64,000 nt of DNA from CAZDQL01 sp964507325 (GCA_964507325.1 CAZDQL010000001.1:91227-155226); one strand, 5' to 3'. Shown: positions 52,441-61,851, counted from the stretch's first letter. Made by a program: numbers and translations. The notes: a model not told the origin generated them from the letters alone.

Positions 52441-54516
52441 ATGAGGTTCCGGAGCATGCGCACCATCCTGACCACCTGCCTGCTGCTCTTCGGGAGCGCA
52501 CCACTCCTCGCCCAGAGCGAGGTGCAAGAGATGTGGAAGCTCGCCACCGGGGGCAAGGTCGAAGAAGCCATCGGGCTCGCCGAGGCCTTCATCGAGGAGC
52601 ACCCCAGCGATCCGATGGGCTACCACAACCTGGGCCGCTTCTTCCTGATGGCGGGGGAGCACGAGCTCGCCGTTGAGACCCTGCGTGAGTGCCTGACGCT
52701 CGAACCGCAGCAGAGGTGGGCGCTCGGGTGGACCCACTGCGCTCTGGGCCAGTCCCTCGCCGCCCTGGGCGAGAAGGAGCAGGCGGAGAGCCACCTGCGC
52801 ACGGCCGTCGAGATGCAGGCCACGGAGAACTGCACCGCGGCCGCCCGGGAGGCGCTCATACAGCTGACCGGCGAGGACCCGTGGGGGAAGGGGCCGCTCT
52901 ACGGCCGTTCCCTGCCGGAGTTCGAGTTCCACGGCCTCGCCGGCGAGTCGTACCGGCGCGAGAGCTTCGAGGGCACGGCGGTGCTCTTGCGCTTCGGCCC
53001 GTCGTGGTGAGGCGGCTGCCAGCAAGAAGCGGCTCAGTTCGAGTCGCTCGCGGACGAGTTCGCCCCGAGGGGTGTGCGGTTCGTGGACGTGCTTCCCGGA
53101 GAGAACGAGACGATCGCGTCGGACTACCTGCGGCACTACCGCAGCCGGATCCTGCACGTGCTCGACTTCGACTACCAGAGCGCAAGGAGCTTCGTGGCCC
53201 GGGGCTGGCCGACCTACGTCCTCGCGGACGCGCAGGGCGAGATCGTCGCGCACGCGGTCGGGCTCGGCGGCGGCCGAGCCGCCATCGCCAAGTGGCAGGC
53301 CGTCCTGGAGGGAGTGAGCCTCAGCGCAGAGGAGCTCGCCGCCGCTCCCAAGACCAGCGTGGTGTGCGAGAACGGCATCTGCCGCGTCGTACCCGAATGG
53401 GGCCAGGCGCCCCCGGTGCGCGAGGTCGATCCGGTGGCGGTCGCCGCGCCGGAGGGAGGCTTCTGGGTGGCCTACGACTCGGACCGCGAGGGGGACGGCA
53501 ACGTCTATCTGCGTCGCTGCGCCGACGGTGAGCTCGGGAAGGAGATCGCGGTCACCAGCTCGCTCGCCGACGACCACGGCCCCGCGATCGCGGTCGAGCC
53601 GAACGGCCGGGTCTGGATCGCCTACGTCAGCAACCGCAGCGAGCAGTACGACGTCTACCTGCGCGCCTACGACGGCCGGCGCTGGGGGAGGGAGATCCGC
53701 GTCACCGAATCCAAGGACGACGCGATGCGTCCCTCGCTGGCCGTGGACTCCGAGGGTCGCGTCTGGGTGACCTGGTACGAGTGGAACCGCGACTTCCGGA
53801 CCTCGCGCGATCGGGACGTGTTCGCGCGTTGGTACCTGGGCGACGAGGCCTCCTCCACCCTGCGGGTCAGCCCGGCCGAACCGACGATCGAGGACCACAC
53901 CGATCCCGTGGTCGTCGCCGATCCGGCGCGCAAGGGGCGCGTGTGGATCGCCTGGAGCTGGGACTATCACCCCGAGATCCAGGAAGAGGCCCTCGACACC
54001 GACCAGCCGAGCGTCTTCGCCGCGCCGGTCGACGTGGAGGGAGGCGTCGGTGCTCCCTTGCTGGTGGGCACGCCGGGGGAAGCGAAGCACGCGGTCGACC
54101 TGGCACCGAGCCTGGCCTTCGACGCGGACGGCGTGCTGTGGTGCGCCTACGACGCCGCCATGCTCTTGGTCGGGAGGAGGGGCGCGTTCGTGGCGCGTCT
54201 CGACGGGGACGCCTTCGCCATGCCCGAGCGCGTGGTGACGACGGGCGGCCAGTTCTCCTACCCGAAGCTCACCACCGCACCCGACGGTAGCCGCGTGCTC
54301 GCCTGGACCCAACGCGTCGACGGCGTCTGGCAGGTCCACGCCTCCCGCGACGACGGCGGCGGTTGGTCGGATCCCGTCCTGGTCCAGCGGGCCGACGGCA
54401 ACCAGCGCGCGCCGGCCCTGGTGTGCGACGGGGAGACGACGTGGGTCGTCTTCGCCCAGAGCGAGGGCCTCGGCTCGCGCCTCGCGCACGCGCAGGTCGT
54501 CTGGTCGAAGGAATGA
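52441..54516 (+). CDS. Selenoprotein candidate: TPR + thioredoxin-like UxxC domain + beta-propeller
   Basis: Read through TGA 53008-53010, this is a single 691-residue frame. A signal peptide (MRTILTTCLLLFGSAPLLAQ) begins at residue 6 or is preceded by MRFRS. TPR-like helices follow (about 30-135; HPSDPMGYHNLGRFFLMAGEHELAVETLRECL). A thioredoxin/TlpA fold (about 158-310) has LPEFEFHGLAGESYRRESFEGTAVLLRFGPSW-U-GGC, with U190 and Cys193, then VRFVDVLPGENET and GWPTYVLADAQGEI. A C-terminal beta-propeller (about 330-691) has repeated DHGPAIAVEPNGRVWIAYVSN-type blades. Without UGA as Sec the fold would be cut in its active site. Length fits no partial gene. Start may be ATG 52441 or 52456. It lies outside the Rrf2 operon, after a hairpin. 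Likely a secreted redox sensor or oxidoreductase. Confidence 0.8.
53008..53037 (+). promoter_or_regulatory. In-frame UGA with possible SECIS stem-loop in UxxC motif
   Basis: TGA occupies the position of the first Cys in W-C-x-x-C. A bulged stem can be drawn just behind it: CTG/CAG, CC/GG and GC/GC pairs from 53016-53023 with 53029-53037, apical loop AAGAA (53024-53028), 13 bases after the UGA. Pairing is weaker and closer to the UGA than in the 45-kb gene. Confidence 0.4.
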
Positions 54517-54578
54517 CGCGCTGAGCTACGGTCGCCGCCATCGGGAGGCAACTCGTCCGCCCCTGCGGCCGTCGGCCC

Positions 54579-56219
54579 TCAACCGCGAGACTGCTTGCGC
54601 TGCTCACTCCCGCGGATCTCCCGGCGCAGGAGCTTGCCCACCTTGGACTTGGGCAGCATGTCGCGGAACTCGATGTAGCTGGGGACCTTGTAGGGCGCCA
54701 GGCGCTCGCGACACCAGCCGCGCAGCTCCGTGCCCGTGACCCCCTGCGCCTCGTCGTTCAGGACGGCGATGGCCTTGATGCGCTGGCCCACCACGTCGTC
54801 CTCGACGCCGACGACGCAGGCCCCGATCACCATCGGATGGTCCTGCAGCACCGCTTCGATCTCGCTGGCTGAGACGCGGTACCCCTTGTACTTGATGATG
54901 TCGGCGGTGCGCTCGATGAAGTGGATCTCGTCGTTCTCGTCCCGACGCACCAGATCGCCCATGCGGTAGTGCAGCTCGCCGTCGATCTCCACGTACGAGC
55001 GCGCGGTCTCCTCGGGCTTGTTCAGGTAGCGCTTCCCGATGTGGTCGGAGGTCACCACGAGCTCGCCCACCTCTCCCTCCGGGACGTTCTGCAGCGTCTC
55101 CGGATCCACCACGCGGCAGCGGAAGGAGCGCAAGGCACGGCCGATGCTGCCGAGGGTCGGCTCGGCGTCGAGTGGACCGTAGGTCACGTGACCCACCTCG
55201 GTCGAGCCGTACACCTGGTAGATGGGCGTTCCACTGATCTCCCGCCAGCGCCGGAAGACCTCGGTCGGGAGGACGTCGCCGCCGCAGTAGCAGTAGCGCA
55301 GCGAGTCGAGCCGGTAGTGCCCGATGCGGTCGCACTCGAGCGCCATGCGGTACATGGCCGGCACTCCCAGCAGCCAGCGGATGCGGTGCCGCTCGATCGC
55401 GCCCAGCATCTCATCGATGTGCGGGATCGGCATCAGCACCGTGACGTTGCCGAAGTTCAGGCCCGTGGCGATGAAGAAGCCCTTGGGCATGATGTGGAAG
55501 AGGGGCGCCATCATCAGCGCGCGATCGTTCCCCTCGCCGACGTGACCGGCGATGACGTCCTGCATCACGTCGCGGATGTACGCCACCTCGGCCATGTGCG
55601 TGCCCGGCACCCCCTTGGGGAAGGCCGTCGTTCCGCCGGTGTACATGATGCTGGCGAGGTCCCGGCGTGGATCGATGTCCACGGGCGGCACGGCGGGCTC
55701 GTTGGCGCGCAGCAGCGCGGCGAAGGAGTGGACGTGCTCTCCGCGCACCGTCTGACCGGTGGGGACACGGTCCATCAGCCGCCCGACGCAGCGCTTCCAC
55801 CAGGGGAGGAGCTCGACCAGGGAAGTGACCACGATGCGCTTCAGCCCCGTGCGGGCGAAGATCTCGTGCACGTAGCCGAAGTTGGTGTCGAGACAGATGA
55901 TCGTCTCGACCTCGGCGTCCGCGATCATGTACTCGAGCTCGTGCGCCGTGTAGATCGGCGACACGGGCACCACCACGGCCCCCAGGCGCTGGATCGCGAA
56001 GTTGGCGATGACCCACTGCGGCGTGTTGGGCAGGTACAGGAGGACGCGGTCGCCCTGGGCGACGCCCAGGCGGTGCAACGCCGTCGCGCAGCGCTCCACC
56101 GCCTCGTACAGCCCGGCGTAGGTGAAACGCGAACCCAGGTAGTGGAGCGCCGGGCGCCTCGGATACCGCTCCGCCATCAGGAAGAAGCGCGAGAAGGTGT
56201 ACTCGTCGGGAGCGGCCAT
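54579..56219 (-). CDS. Acyl-CoA/aryl-CoA ligase (AMP-forming)
   Basis: A 546-residue enzyme of the ANL superfamily that activates a carboxylic acid with ATP and CoA. The ATP-binding loop is IMYTGGTTAFPKGVPGTH near residue 200, the A5 motif is YQVYGSTEVGHVTYG near 340, the adenylation Asp and hinge lie in YRMGDLVRRDENDEIHFIERTADIIKYKGYRVSASEIE, and the catalytic C-terminal Lys is in MLPKSKVGKLLRREI. The start overlaps the livF stop (TGATG), so it is the last gene of a Liv-type ABC operon. That suggests the imported substrate is a carboxylate such as a fatty or aromatic acid rather than an amino acid. Substrate is not fixed by sequence. Confidence 0.9.
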   Translation of the reverse strand: MAAPDEYTFSRFFLMAERYPRRPALHYLGSRFTYAGLYEAVERCATALHRLGVAQGDRVLLYLPNTPQWVIANFAIQRLGAVVVPVSPIYTAHELEYMIADAEVETIICLDTNFGYVHEIFARTGLKRIVVTSLVELLPWWKRCVGRLMDRVPTGQTVRGEHVHSFAALLRANEPAVPPVDIDPRRDLASIMYTGGTTAFPKGVPGTHMAEVAYIRDVMQDVIAGHVGEGNDRALMMAPLFHIMPKGFFIATGLNFGNVTVLMPIPHIDEMLGAIERHRIRWLLGVPAMYRMALECDRIGHYRLDSLRYCYCGGDVLPTEVFRRWREISGTPIYQVYGSTEVGHVTYGPLDAEPTLGSIGRALRSFRCRVVDPETLQNVPEGEVGELVVTSDHIGKRYLNKPEETARSYVEIDGELHYRMGDLVRRDENDEIHFIERTADIIKYKGYRVSASEIEAVLQDHPMVIGACVVGVEDDVVGQRIKAIAVLNDEAQGVTGTELRGWCRERLAPYKVPSYIEFRDMLPKSKVGKLLRREIRGSEQRKQSRG

Positions 56220-56965
56220 CACGTGCCGAAGTAGGCCGACTTCACGTCGGGGTTGTCCATCAGCTCGTCGCGCGGGCCCTCGAGCACCAGCGAGCCGTTC
56301 TCGAGGATGTAGGCGTAGTCGACGCAGGGCAGCACGGGGCGCGCGTACTGCTCGGCCACGACCACCGAGATCCCCTTCTCGTCACGGATGGTGCGCACGA
56401 CGTCGACGATCGTCTTCTGGATCGCGGGCGCGAGTCCCAGCAGCGGCTCGTCGAGCAGGAGCAGCGCCGGCTGGGCCATCAGCGCGCGCCCGATCGCCGC
56501 CATCTGTTGCTCGCCGCCGCTCAGCATCCCCGCCGGGCGCGCGAGCAGCTTCGTCAGTGGGGGAAAGAGCTCGAGCACGAGCTCCAGCGTCTCTCGTGTC
56601 CGTACCCGGTCGGTCATGCAGGCGCCGATCAGGAGGTTCTCCCGGACGCTGCTCTCCGCGAAGAGCCGGCGCCGCTCCGGGCAGAGCACCATTCCCAGCC
56701 GCGCGCGGCGATGCGGCGCCAGGTCTTGCACGTCCTGACCGCGAAAGCGGATGGAGCCCGAGCTGAAGATGCGCTCGCCGCCGCGCATCTCCTCCTTGCG
56801 CGCCACGTCGCGCAGGATGCCGGACAGCACGTGCATCAGCGTGGACTTGCCCGCACCGTTGGCGCCGAACACGCCGACGATCTGTCCCTCCTTGCACACG
56901 AGCCCCACGTTGTTCAGGGCGAGCATGTTCTCGTAGTAGACCATCAGGCTCTCGGCGACGATCAT
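56219..56965 (-). CDS. livF: Branched-chain-type ABC transporter ATPase LivF
   Basis: The 248-residue ATPase has Walker A FGANGAGKST, signature LSGGEQQMAAIGRALM, Walker B ALLLLDEPLLGLAP and the His switch replaced by VVVAEQYARPVL, typical of LivF. The ATG at 56965 overlaps the livG stop (ATGA); an upstream GTG at 56974 would add three residues. Stop overlaps the acyl-CoA ligase start. It works with LivG, LivH and LivM in uptake of small organic acids or amino acids. Confidence 0.9.
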   Translation of the reverse strand: MIVAESLMVYYENMLALNNVGLVCKEGQIVGVFGANGAGKSTLMHVLSGILRDVARKEEMRGGERIFSSGSIRFRGQDVQDLAPHRRARLGMVLCPERRRLFAESSVRENLLIGACMTDRVRTRETLELVLELFPPLTKLLARPAGMLSGGEQQMAAIGRALMAQPALLLLDEPLLGLAPAIQKTIVDVVRTIRDEKGISVVVAEQYARPVLPCVDYAYILENGSLVLEGPRDELMDNPDVKSAYFGT

Positions 56966-57738
56966 GACGTCCACTCCTCCGAGCCGAGATAGGCCTCGCG
57001 CACGGCCGGGTCATCCATCACCTCGTCCGGCGCACCCGCGGCGATGATGCGGCCCTGGGCCAGTACGATCACGCGCGTCACCAGGGAGAAGAGCTCGCGC
57101 AGCCGGTGCCCGACCATCAGGAAGGCGATGCCCTGTCTCCCCAACTTCTCGACGAAGGGGACCAGGCTAGCCGTCTCGCTGATGGCGAGGCCCGAGAAGA
57201 GCTCGTCGCACAGAACCAGCTGGGGCCGCAGCGCGATGCAGCGTCCCAGCTCGAGCCGCTTCAGGTAGCCGGTCGGCAGGGTCCCCGCGTGCTGGGTCGG
57301 CAGGCGGGAGTCGCGCTCGAAGCCCAGCTCCTCCAGGATGTCGAGGGCCACGGCGTCCCGGTCTCCCATGCGTCCACCGCCGCGCCACCCTCCCCGACGG
57401 CGGGCTCGGGAGGAGGTCAGGGGGATCACGAGGTTCTCGGCGGTCGTCAGGCTGTGGAAGGGGCGCATGATCTGGAAGGTGCGGGCGATGCCGCGGTCGG
57501 CCACGCGATGCGGAGCGAGGCCCGTGATGTCCTCGCCGTCGAAGCGCACCCGACCCGCGCTGGGCCGCACGAATCCGGAGATGCAGTTGATCAGCGTCGT
57601 CTTCCCCGAGCCGTTGGGGCCGATGACCGCCACGGTCTCGCCCTTGCCGACCTCGAGGTCGACGCCCGCCAGGGCCGTGACCCCGCCGAAGCTCTTGGCG
57701 AGCCCCCGCACTTCGAGGATGGGCTTTGCTGCGCTCAC
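56962..57738 (-). CDS. livG: Branched-chain-type ABC transporter ATPase LivG
   Basis: The 258-residue ATPase has Walker A IGPNGSGKTTL, followed by NCISGFVRPSAGRVRFDGEDITGLAPHRVADRGIARTFQ, the LivG-typical motif for the extra loop. The signature region reads LPTGYLKRLELGRCIALRPQLV, a variant in which the usual LSGG is changed (LPTG). Walker B is LVLCDELFSGLA, with the Asp-Glu pair kept. The unusual signature could lower activity and deserves a check for sequence accuracy. GTG 57738 starts inside the livM stop (GTGA), so the operon is tightly coupled. Confidence 0.88.
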   Translation of the reverse strand: MSAAKPILEVRGLAKSFGGVTALAGVDLEVGKGETVAVIGPNGSGKTTLINCISGFVRPSAGRVRFDGEDITGLAPHRVADRGIARTFQIMRPFHSLTTAENLVIPLTSSRARRRGGWRGGGRMGDRDAVALDILEELGFERDSRLPTQHAGTLPTGYLKRLELGRCIALRPQLVLCDELFSGLAISETASLVPFVEKLGRQGIAFLMVGHRLRELFSLVTRVIVLAQGRIIAAGAPDEVMDDPAVREAYLGSEEWTS

Positions 57739-58751
57739 AGCTTCACCCACGATTCCCGCTGGGCGTACTTGCGCGCGAGGAAGGGGATCAACCCCTCGCT
57801 GCGCACCACGATCACGACGGTCAGGATCAGCGCGTAGACCGCGATGCGCAGGCTGCCGAAGTCGCGCAGGACCTCGCCCAGCGGGACGAGCACGAGGCTG
57901 CCGACCAGCGGTCCCACCAGCGTCCCGCCGCCACCGATCACGGTTGCGGCGATCGGCAGCAGCGACAGGTCGAGCGCGAACGCGGAGACGCCGACCGCTT
58001 CGTAGGAATGCACGTAGTACGCCCCGGCGAAGCAGCCGAACAGCGACGCGATGAAGAGCGCCTTGGTACGACACCAGGTGACGTCGATCCCCGCCGCCTT
58101 GACGGCCTGGTCGTTGTCCTTGACGGCGCGGATGACCAGCCCGCTGTCCGTGGCGACGAAGCGCCGCAGCCCGAACAGCCCCGCGAGCAGGAGCACGATC
58201 AGGAGGTACGCCTCCACCAGCGCCGACGGGAAGCCGGTGATGCCCATGTAACCCTCGGTGCCTCCGAGGATGTCGAAGGCCTCGATCAGTCGCGTGGCCA
58301 GCAGGGGGTACATCAAGGTCACCACCGCGAAGTAGATCCCCCGCAGCGGCAGGCAGGGCCAGATCAGCACCGTGCAGACGAGCGCTCCTCCCACGGTGGC
58401 CCCGGGCAGCGACAGCCAGAAGGGCAGTCCGAGCACCTCGTTCAGCAGCGCGGCGGCGTACCCCCCGACTCCGTAGAAGAAGGCTCCGCCGAGACAGAGC
58501 AAGCCGACGTGATTGGCCAGGAAGTCGAAGGAGATGGCGAGCAGCCCGATGATCACCGCCGACAGGGCGACCCGCCCCCAGTACGGATCCAGCTGCAGCA
58601 CGATGGGCAGCGCGAGCAACCCCAAGACCAGGAGCAGGCGTGGCGCGGCGAGGTAGGCCATCTCTCGCGGGGAGGAGAGCACGTAGATCGACTCGCTGCG
58701 CACCTTGATGCCGCGGTCGATCCGCTTCTTGCGCCTGATCGCTGCGACCAC
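57735..58751 (-). CDS. livM: Branched-chain-type ABC transporter permease LivM
   Basis: The 338-residue permease has about 9-10 transmembrane helices (LLLVLGLLALPIVLQLDPYW, VALSAVIIGLLAISFDFLANHVGLLCLGGAFFYGVGGYAAALL and others) and the LivM coupling segment SGLVIRAVKDNDQAVKAAGIDVTWCRTKALFIAS. The N-terminal extension MVAAIRRKKRIDRGIKVRSES is basic. Start GTG 58751 directly follows the livH stop TAG. It is the second membrane subunit with LivH. Confidence 0.9.
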   Translation of the reverse strand: MVAAIRRKKRIDRGIKVRSESIYVLSSPREMAYLAAPRLLLVLGLLALPIVLQLDPYWGRVALSAVIIGLLAISFDFLANHVGLLCLGGAFFYGVGGYAAALLNEVLGLPFWLSLPGATVGGALVCTVLIWPCLPLRGIYFAVVTLMYPLLATRLIEAFDILGGTEGYMGITGFPSALVEAYLLIVLLLAGLFGLRRFVATDSGLVIRAVKDNDQAVKAAGIDVTWCRTKALFIASLFGCFAGAYYVHSYEAVGVSAFALDLSLLPIAATVIGGGGTLVGPLVGSLVLVPLGEVLRDFGSLRIAVYALILTVVIVVRSEGLIPFLARKYAQRESWVKL

Positions 58752-59618
58752 CTAGACCCGCTCCTCCAGCTCCTTCTGGCGCCCCAACAGCCCGGACGGC
58801 TTGATCACCAGGGTGACGATGATGGCCAGCAGCATGATCACCATCTGGTAGTGCGGCTTGCCGTAGGCCACCGCCAGGTGCTGGGCGAAACCCAGGAGCA
58901 GGCAGGCCGCCACCGTCCCCGCCCAGCTGCCCAGTCCACCCACCACGCAGACGGCGAGGGCGTACACCAGAACCTGGTACCCGCTCTGGACCACTATGCT
59001 GCCGAGCGGGAACAGGACCAGCGCACCGACGCCGGCGAGCATCGCGCCCAACGCCACCGCGATCGTGGCCACGACGTCGGTGTCGATGCCCAGCATCATG
59101 GCGGCCTGCTCGTCCTGGGCCACGCCGCGGAAGGCGCGGCCGAGACGCGTGGTCTTGGTGAAGATCCACAGCAGCCCGACGATCCCGAACGCGCCGACGA
59201 TCACGGCGATGCGCTGGTAGTCGATCGGCACACCGAACAACTCGATCGTTCCCCGGTGCAACACGGGCAGCGTGTGGGTCGTACCGCGCAAGCCCCAGTG
59301 TCGCAGCGCCTCGAGGATCATCAGGCCGATGGCGTAGGTGGCGATCACCTCCGACATCTCCATGCCCCGGATGCGCTTCAGCACGAGCTGGTAGATCAGC
59401 ACGCCGAGCAGCCCCGACGCCAGCAGCGCGAGCGCCGCCGCGGCGGGATAGGCGAGCCCCAGCTCGTGCATCAACAGCCAGGCCACGTACCCGGTGAACA
59501 CGTACAGCGCTCCGTGCGCAAAGTTGGGCAACCGGCTGATGCCGTAGACGAGCGAGAACCCGAACGCCATCAACAGCAGTGCGGCACTCTGGAGCGTGCC
59601 GTAGACGACGATCTCCAC
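58752..59618 (-). CDS. livH: Branched-chain-type ABC transporter permease LivH
   Basis: The 288-residue permease has about 8 transmembrane helices and the family segment FGFSLVYGISRLPNFAHGALYVFTGYVAW near residue 20. The coupling loop is TRLGRAFRGVAQDEQAAMMLGIDTDVVATIAVALGAMLAGVGALV. Start is the GTG at 59618, 3 bases behind the substrate-binding-protein stop. The gene lies between the binding protein and livM in one operon. Confidence 0.9.
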   Translation of the reverse strand: MEIVVYGTLQSAALLLMAFGFSLVYGISRLPNFAHGALYVFTGYVAWLLMHELGLAYPAAAALALLASGLLGVLIYQLVLKRIRGMEMSEVIATYAIGLMILEALRHWGLRGTTHTLPVLHRGTIELFGVPIDYQRIAVIVGAFGIVGLLWIFTKTTRLGRAFRGVAQDEQAAMMLGIDTDVVATIAVALGAMLAGVGALVLFPLGSIVVQSGYQVLVYALAVCVVGGLGSWAGTVAACLLLGFAQHLAVAYGKPHYQMVIMLLAIIVTLVIKPSGLLGRQKELEERV

Positions 59619-59621
59619 TCG

Positions 59622-60899
59622 CTACTCCATCCAGGGGGGGAGCTGCAACTCACCAGTGGCCGCGCACGCGGGCCAGACGACGACGCGTTCGCCGTCCTGC
59701 CACTGGAAGACGCTGCCGACCGCGCCCTCCTGCGGGTCGTCCGAGGGGATGATCTGGTGGCTCTTGGGATCGAAGCGCATGCGGCCGTACACGCCCATCA
59801 GGTCCAGCGTCTCGAGGGCCGTCACCACTGCGTCGGCGTCCAGCGTCCCGGCCCGCTCGATGGCGTCCTTGAAGGCGTAGACGGCCATATAGCTGGAGCT
59901 GGTCCCGTAGCCCTCGGGCTCGAGCCCCCAGCGCTCCTCGTAGGCGGCCACGAACTTCGACGTCCAGGGCGTGATGTCCCCGGCCGCGTTGCCGCCGTTG
60001 ATCAGGTCGACGACGGTGTACTCGGCGGCACCGTCGGACCCCTCCCAGAAGCCGGGCTGCTCGGCGGCGGACATGAACCCGATCGGCAGGCTCTTCAGCT
60101 GCAGGCTCTTCCACTGCTTCAAGAGGATGGCCGTCTCGGGCATGTCCATCCAGATGAAGATCATCTGGGCGTTCTCATTGGCCGACTTCAGCAGCCCGGC
60201 CGCGTAGTCGGTCGTCCCCGTGGGGTAGATCTCGTGTCCCACCACCGTGTAGTTCCCCTGCTCCAGGAGCCCCTCCACGAACTGGCCGGCCTTGCGCGCG
60301 TGGGTCACGTCCTGGACCATGATGAACACGCGATCGAGCCCGAACTCGGCGCGGATCTCTCCCATCACGGTCATCAGGTCCTTGCCGAGCGTGATGACGT
60401 CGCTGGTGTTGCGAAAGCAGTACTTGTAGCGCTCGTAGTCCCCGGCCACGGTCTGGTGGTACTTCGGGCTGAGCACGCCGGTGGTGATGATCGAGACCTT
60501 CTCGTACTTGCTCAGGAGGTTCATCACGGCGAGCGCGCTCTCCGACCGCACGGGCCCCCCGACGATGAAGTCGACCTGCTTGCGCAGAATCAGCTTCTCG
60601 ACCGCCTTGATCGCGTCGTCCAGGGGGACGCCCGGCTCCAAGTCGCGGGTATCGATGACCTCCACCTCCAGCGGCAGGGTGACGTCACCGACCTGCACGC
60701 CTCCCGCGGCGTTGATCTCCTCCACGGCGAGGCGGATGCCGCGCTCGGCGTCCCACCCGTACAGGTACGCGGTCGAGAGCGGCGCGCCCAGTCGGATGCT
60801 CTCGCGCTCACCGCCATTTCCGCAGCCGACGCCGAGGAAGGCGACGAGCACGAGCGTCGCCACCGCGGCGAACACGGTCCGGTACCCTGACTGCTTCAT
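59622..60899 (-). CDS. livK: Liv-type substrate-binding lipoprotein
   Basis: The 425-residue product is a periplasmic type-I binding protein anchored by a lipobox (MKQSGYRTVFAAVATLVLVAFLGVGC). The LivK/Leu-Ile-Val fold shows IRLGAPLSTAYLYGWDAERGIRLAVEEINAAGGVQVGDVTLPLEVEVID, then PVRSESALAVMNLLSKYEKVSIIT and FRNTSDVITLGKDL. ATG 60899 was chosen because it starts the lipoprotein signal. It heads the livHMGF-acyl-CoA ligase operon, so it determines the specificity for the imported acid. The usual amino-acid-binding residues are not clearly conserved, which agrees with a carboxylate substrate. Confidence 0.88.
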   Translation of the reverse strand: MKQSGYRTVFAAVATLVLVAFLGVGCGNGGERESIRLGAPLSTAYLYGWDAERGIRLAVEEINAAGGVQVGDVTLPLEVEVIDTRDLEPGVPLDDAIKAVEKLILRKQVDFIVGGPVRSESALAVMNLLSKYEKVSIITTGVLSPKYHQTVAGDYERYKYCFRNTSDVITLGKDLMTVMGEIRAEFGLDRVFIMVQDVTHARKAGQFVEGLLEQGNYTVVGHEIYPTGTTDYAAGLLKSANENAQMIFIWMDMPETAILLKQWKSLQLKSLPIGFMSAAEQPGFWEGSDGAAEYTVVDLINGGNAAGDITPWTSKFVAAYEERWGLEPEGYGTSSSYMAVYAFKDAIERAGTLDADAVVTALETLDLMGVYGRMRFDPKSHQIIPSDDPQEGAVGSVFQWQDGERVVVWPACAATGELQLPPWME

Positions 60900-61851
60900 G
60901 TCGATCGACGTTGCACGACCGTGACCGGCCGTCTTTGGGGGCCAACGGGGAAAGAACACGGGGCGAGCGTCGCTAAGAAGCACGCGAGGCCATTATGGCG
61001 CTCCGCTCCCACCACGGCCACCGTGGGGCCCGCACTACCTCGGATCCTCCCTGCGCCCGCGACGGAGGATCATCACTCGACCCTCATCGAGCGCATCGAC
61101 ACGCTGGCGAGCGCCTTCGTCGAGCGCCCGCTCGCGGAGGGCGCCCGGGTGGCCCATCCCCTTGGATGGCAGCTGCTCCAAGCGTTCCCGTTTGACACGC
61201 TTCGAAGTTCCTGGTACGCGACCGCGACGCGATCTGCGGCTGGGAGTCCGAGCGGTGCATTCAGGCGTTCGACTGCGGGGAAGTCGGCAGCGCGGCGAGA
61301 CCACCATGCCAGAGCTCGTTTGCACAAGGCGTGATCGGGAGCATCCGCCGTGAGTGCCTTGACAGATTCGTCCTACTGAACGAGCAGCACCTCTTCCAGA
61401 TGCCGCGCGGGTCTGCTGCGTACCGCATCGAGTCGAGGACGCATCAGCGAAGAGGCGGGACCGCGCCGATGCCGAGCGACTGCGAAGCCACCGGAGCCGT
61501 CGCCTCGAAGCCCATCCTCGGTGGACCTCGCCAGCGCCACTCGCGCGCCGCTGCGTGACCTGGCCGGCGTTCATGGCGGGGAGGTCTGTCCCGCGTCCGA
61601 CCCCGCCGGGCGACGCCCGGCTGCACGTCGAGGTCGGCCTGCTGCAGTGGCTCTCGTTGCGCGCCGACGGGAGACGAGTAGTGCTCTCGAGAGGGACAAC
61701 CACAAGACACACCCACCTGGAGATCCTGCGTGGGCCAGGCTGGTGTCAGTCCTGGGATTCGGCGGGACGATCGCCAGCCAGGGCGTCCAGTCCGACCCTC
61801 GATTCCGCCGAGAGGGGCTTACCCCCCGACCTCCTTCCCCAGGAGTCGCCA
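60900..61851. other. 952-bp gene-free gap between Liv operon and TonB receptor
   Basis: This divergent gap contains the upstream region of the Liv operon (60900-61000), a decayed integrase (61150-61558) and a leader of about 290 bp ahead of the TonB receptor. Other frames here are Arg/Pro-rich shadows. AGGAG at 61842-61846 is the RBS of the receptor. Confidence 0.5.
61150..61558 (+). pseudogene. Decayed rve-type integrase/transposase C-terminal fragment
   Basis: Translating the region gives HPLGWQLLQAFPFDT in one frame, then after a one-base shift near 61204 KFLVRDRDAICGWESERCIQ, SFAQGVIGSIRREC and LDRFVLLNEQHLFQ, then SRTHQRRGGTAP and PILGGPRQRHSRAAA to the stop at 61556-61558. These match, in order, the second half of an integrase core (rve) protein with conserved RDRDAI, IGSIRREC-LD, NE-HL, SRTH and GG-HHRY-like end. 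The N-terminal half is missing, the frame is shifted, and an Asp/Glu of the catalytic triad region is degraded, so it is non-functional. A trace of a former insertion, unrelated in sequence to the MITE at 12 and 16 kb. Confidence 0.75.

Noticed and set aside
52441..54516. Two separate genes ending at 53010 and starting at 53074
   Set aside because: They are in the same frame, split exactly at the redox motif; the second would lack the CxxC half and has no RBS.
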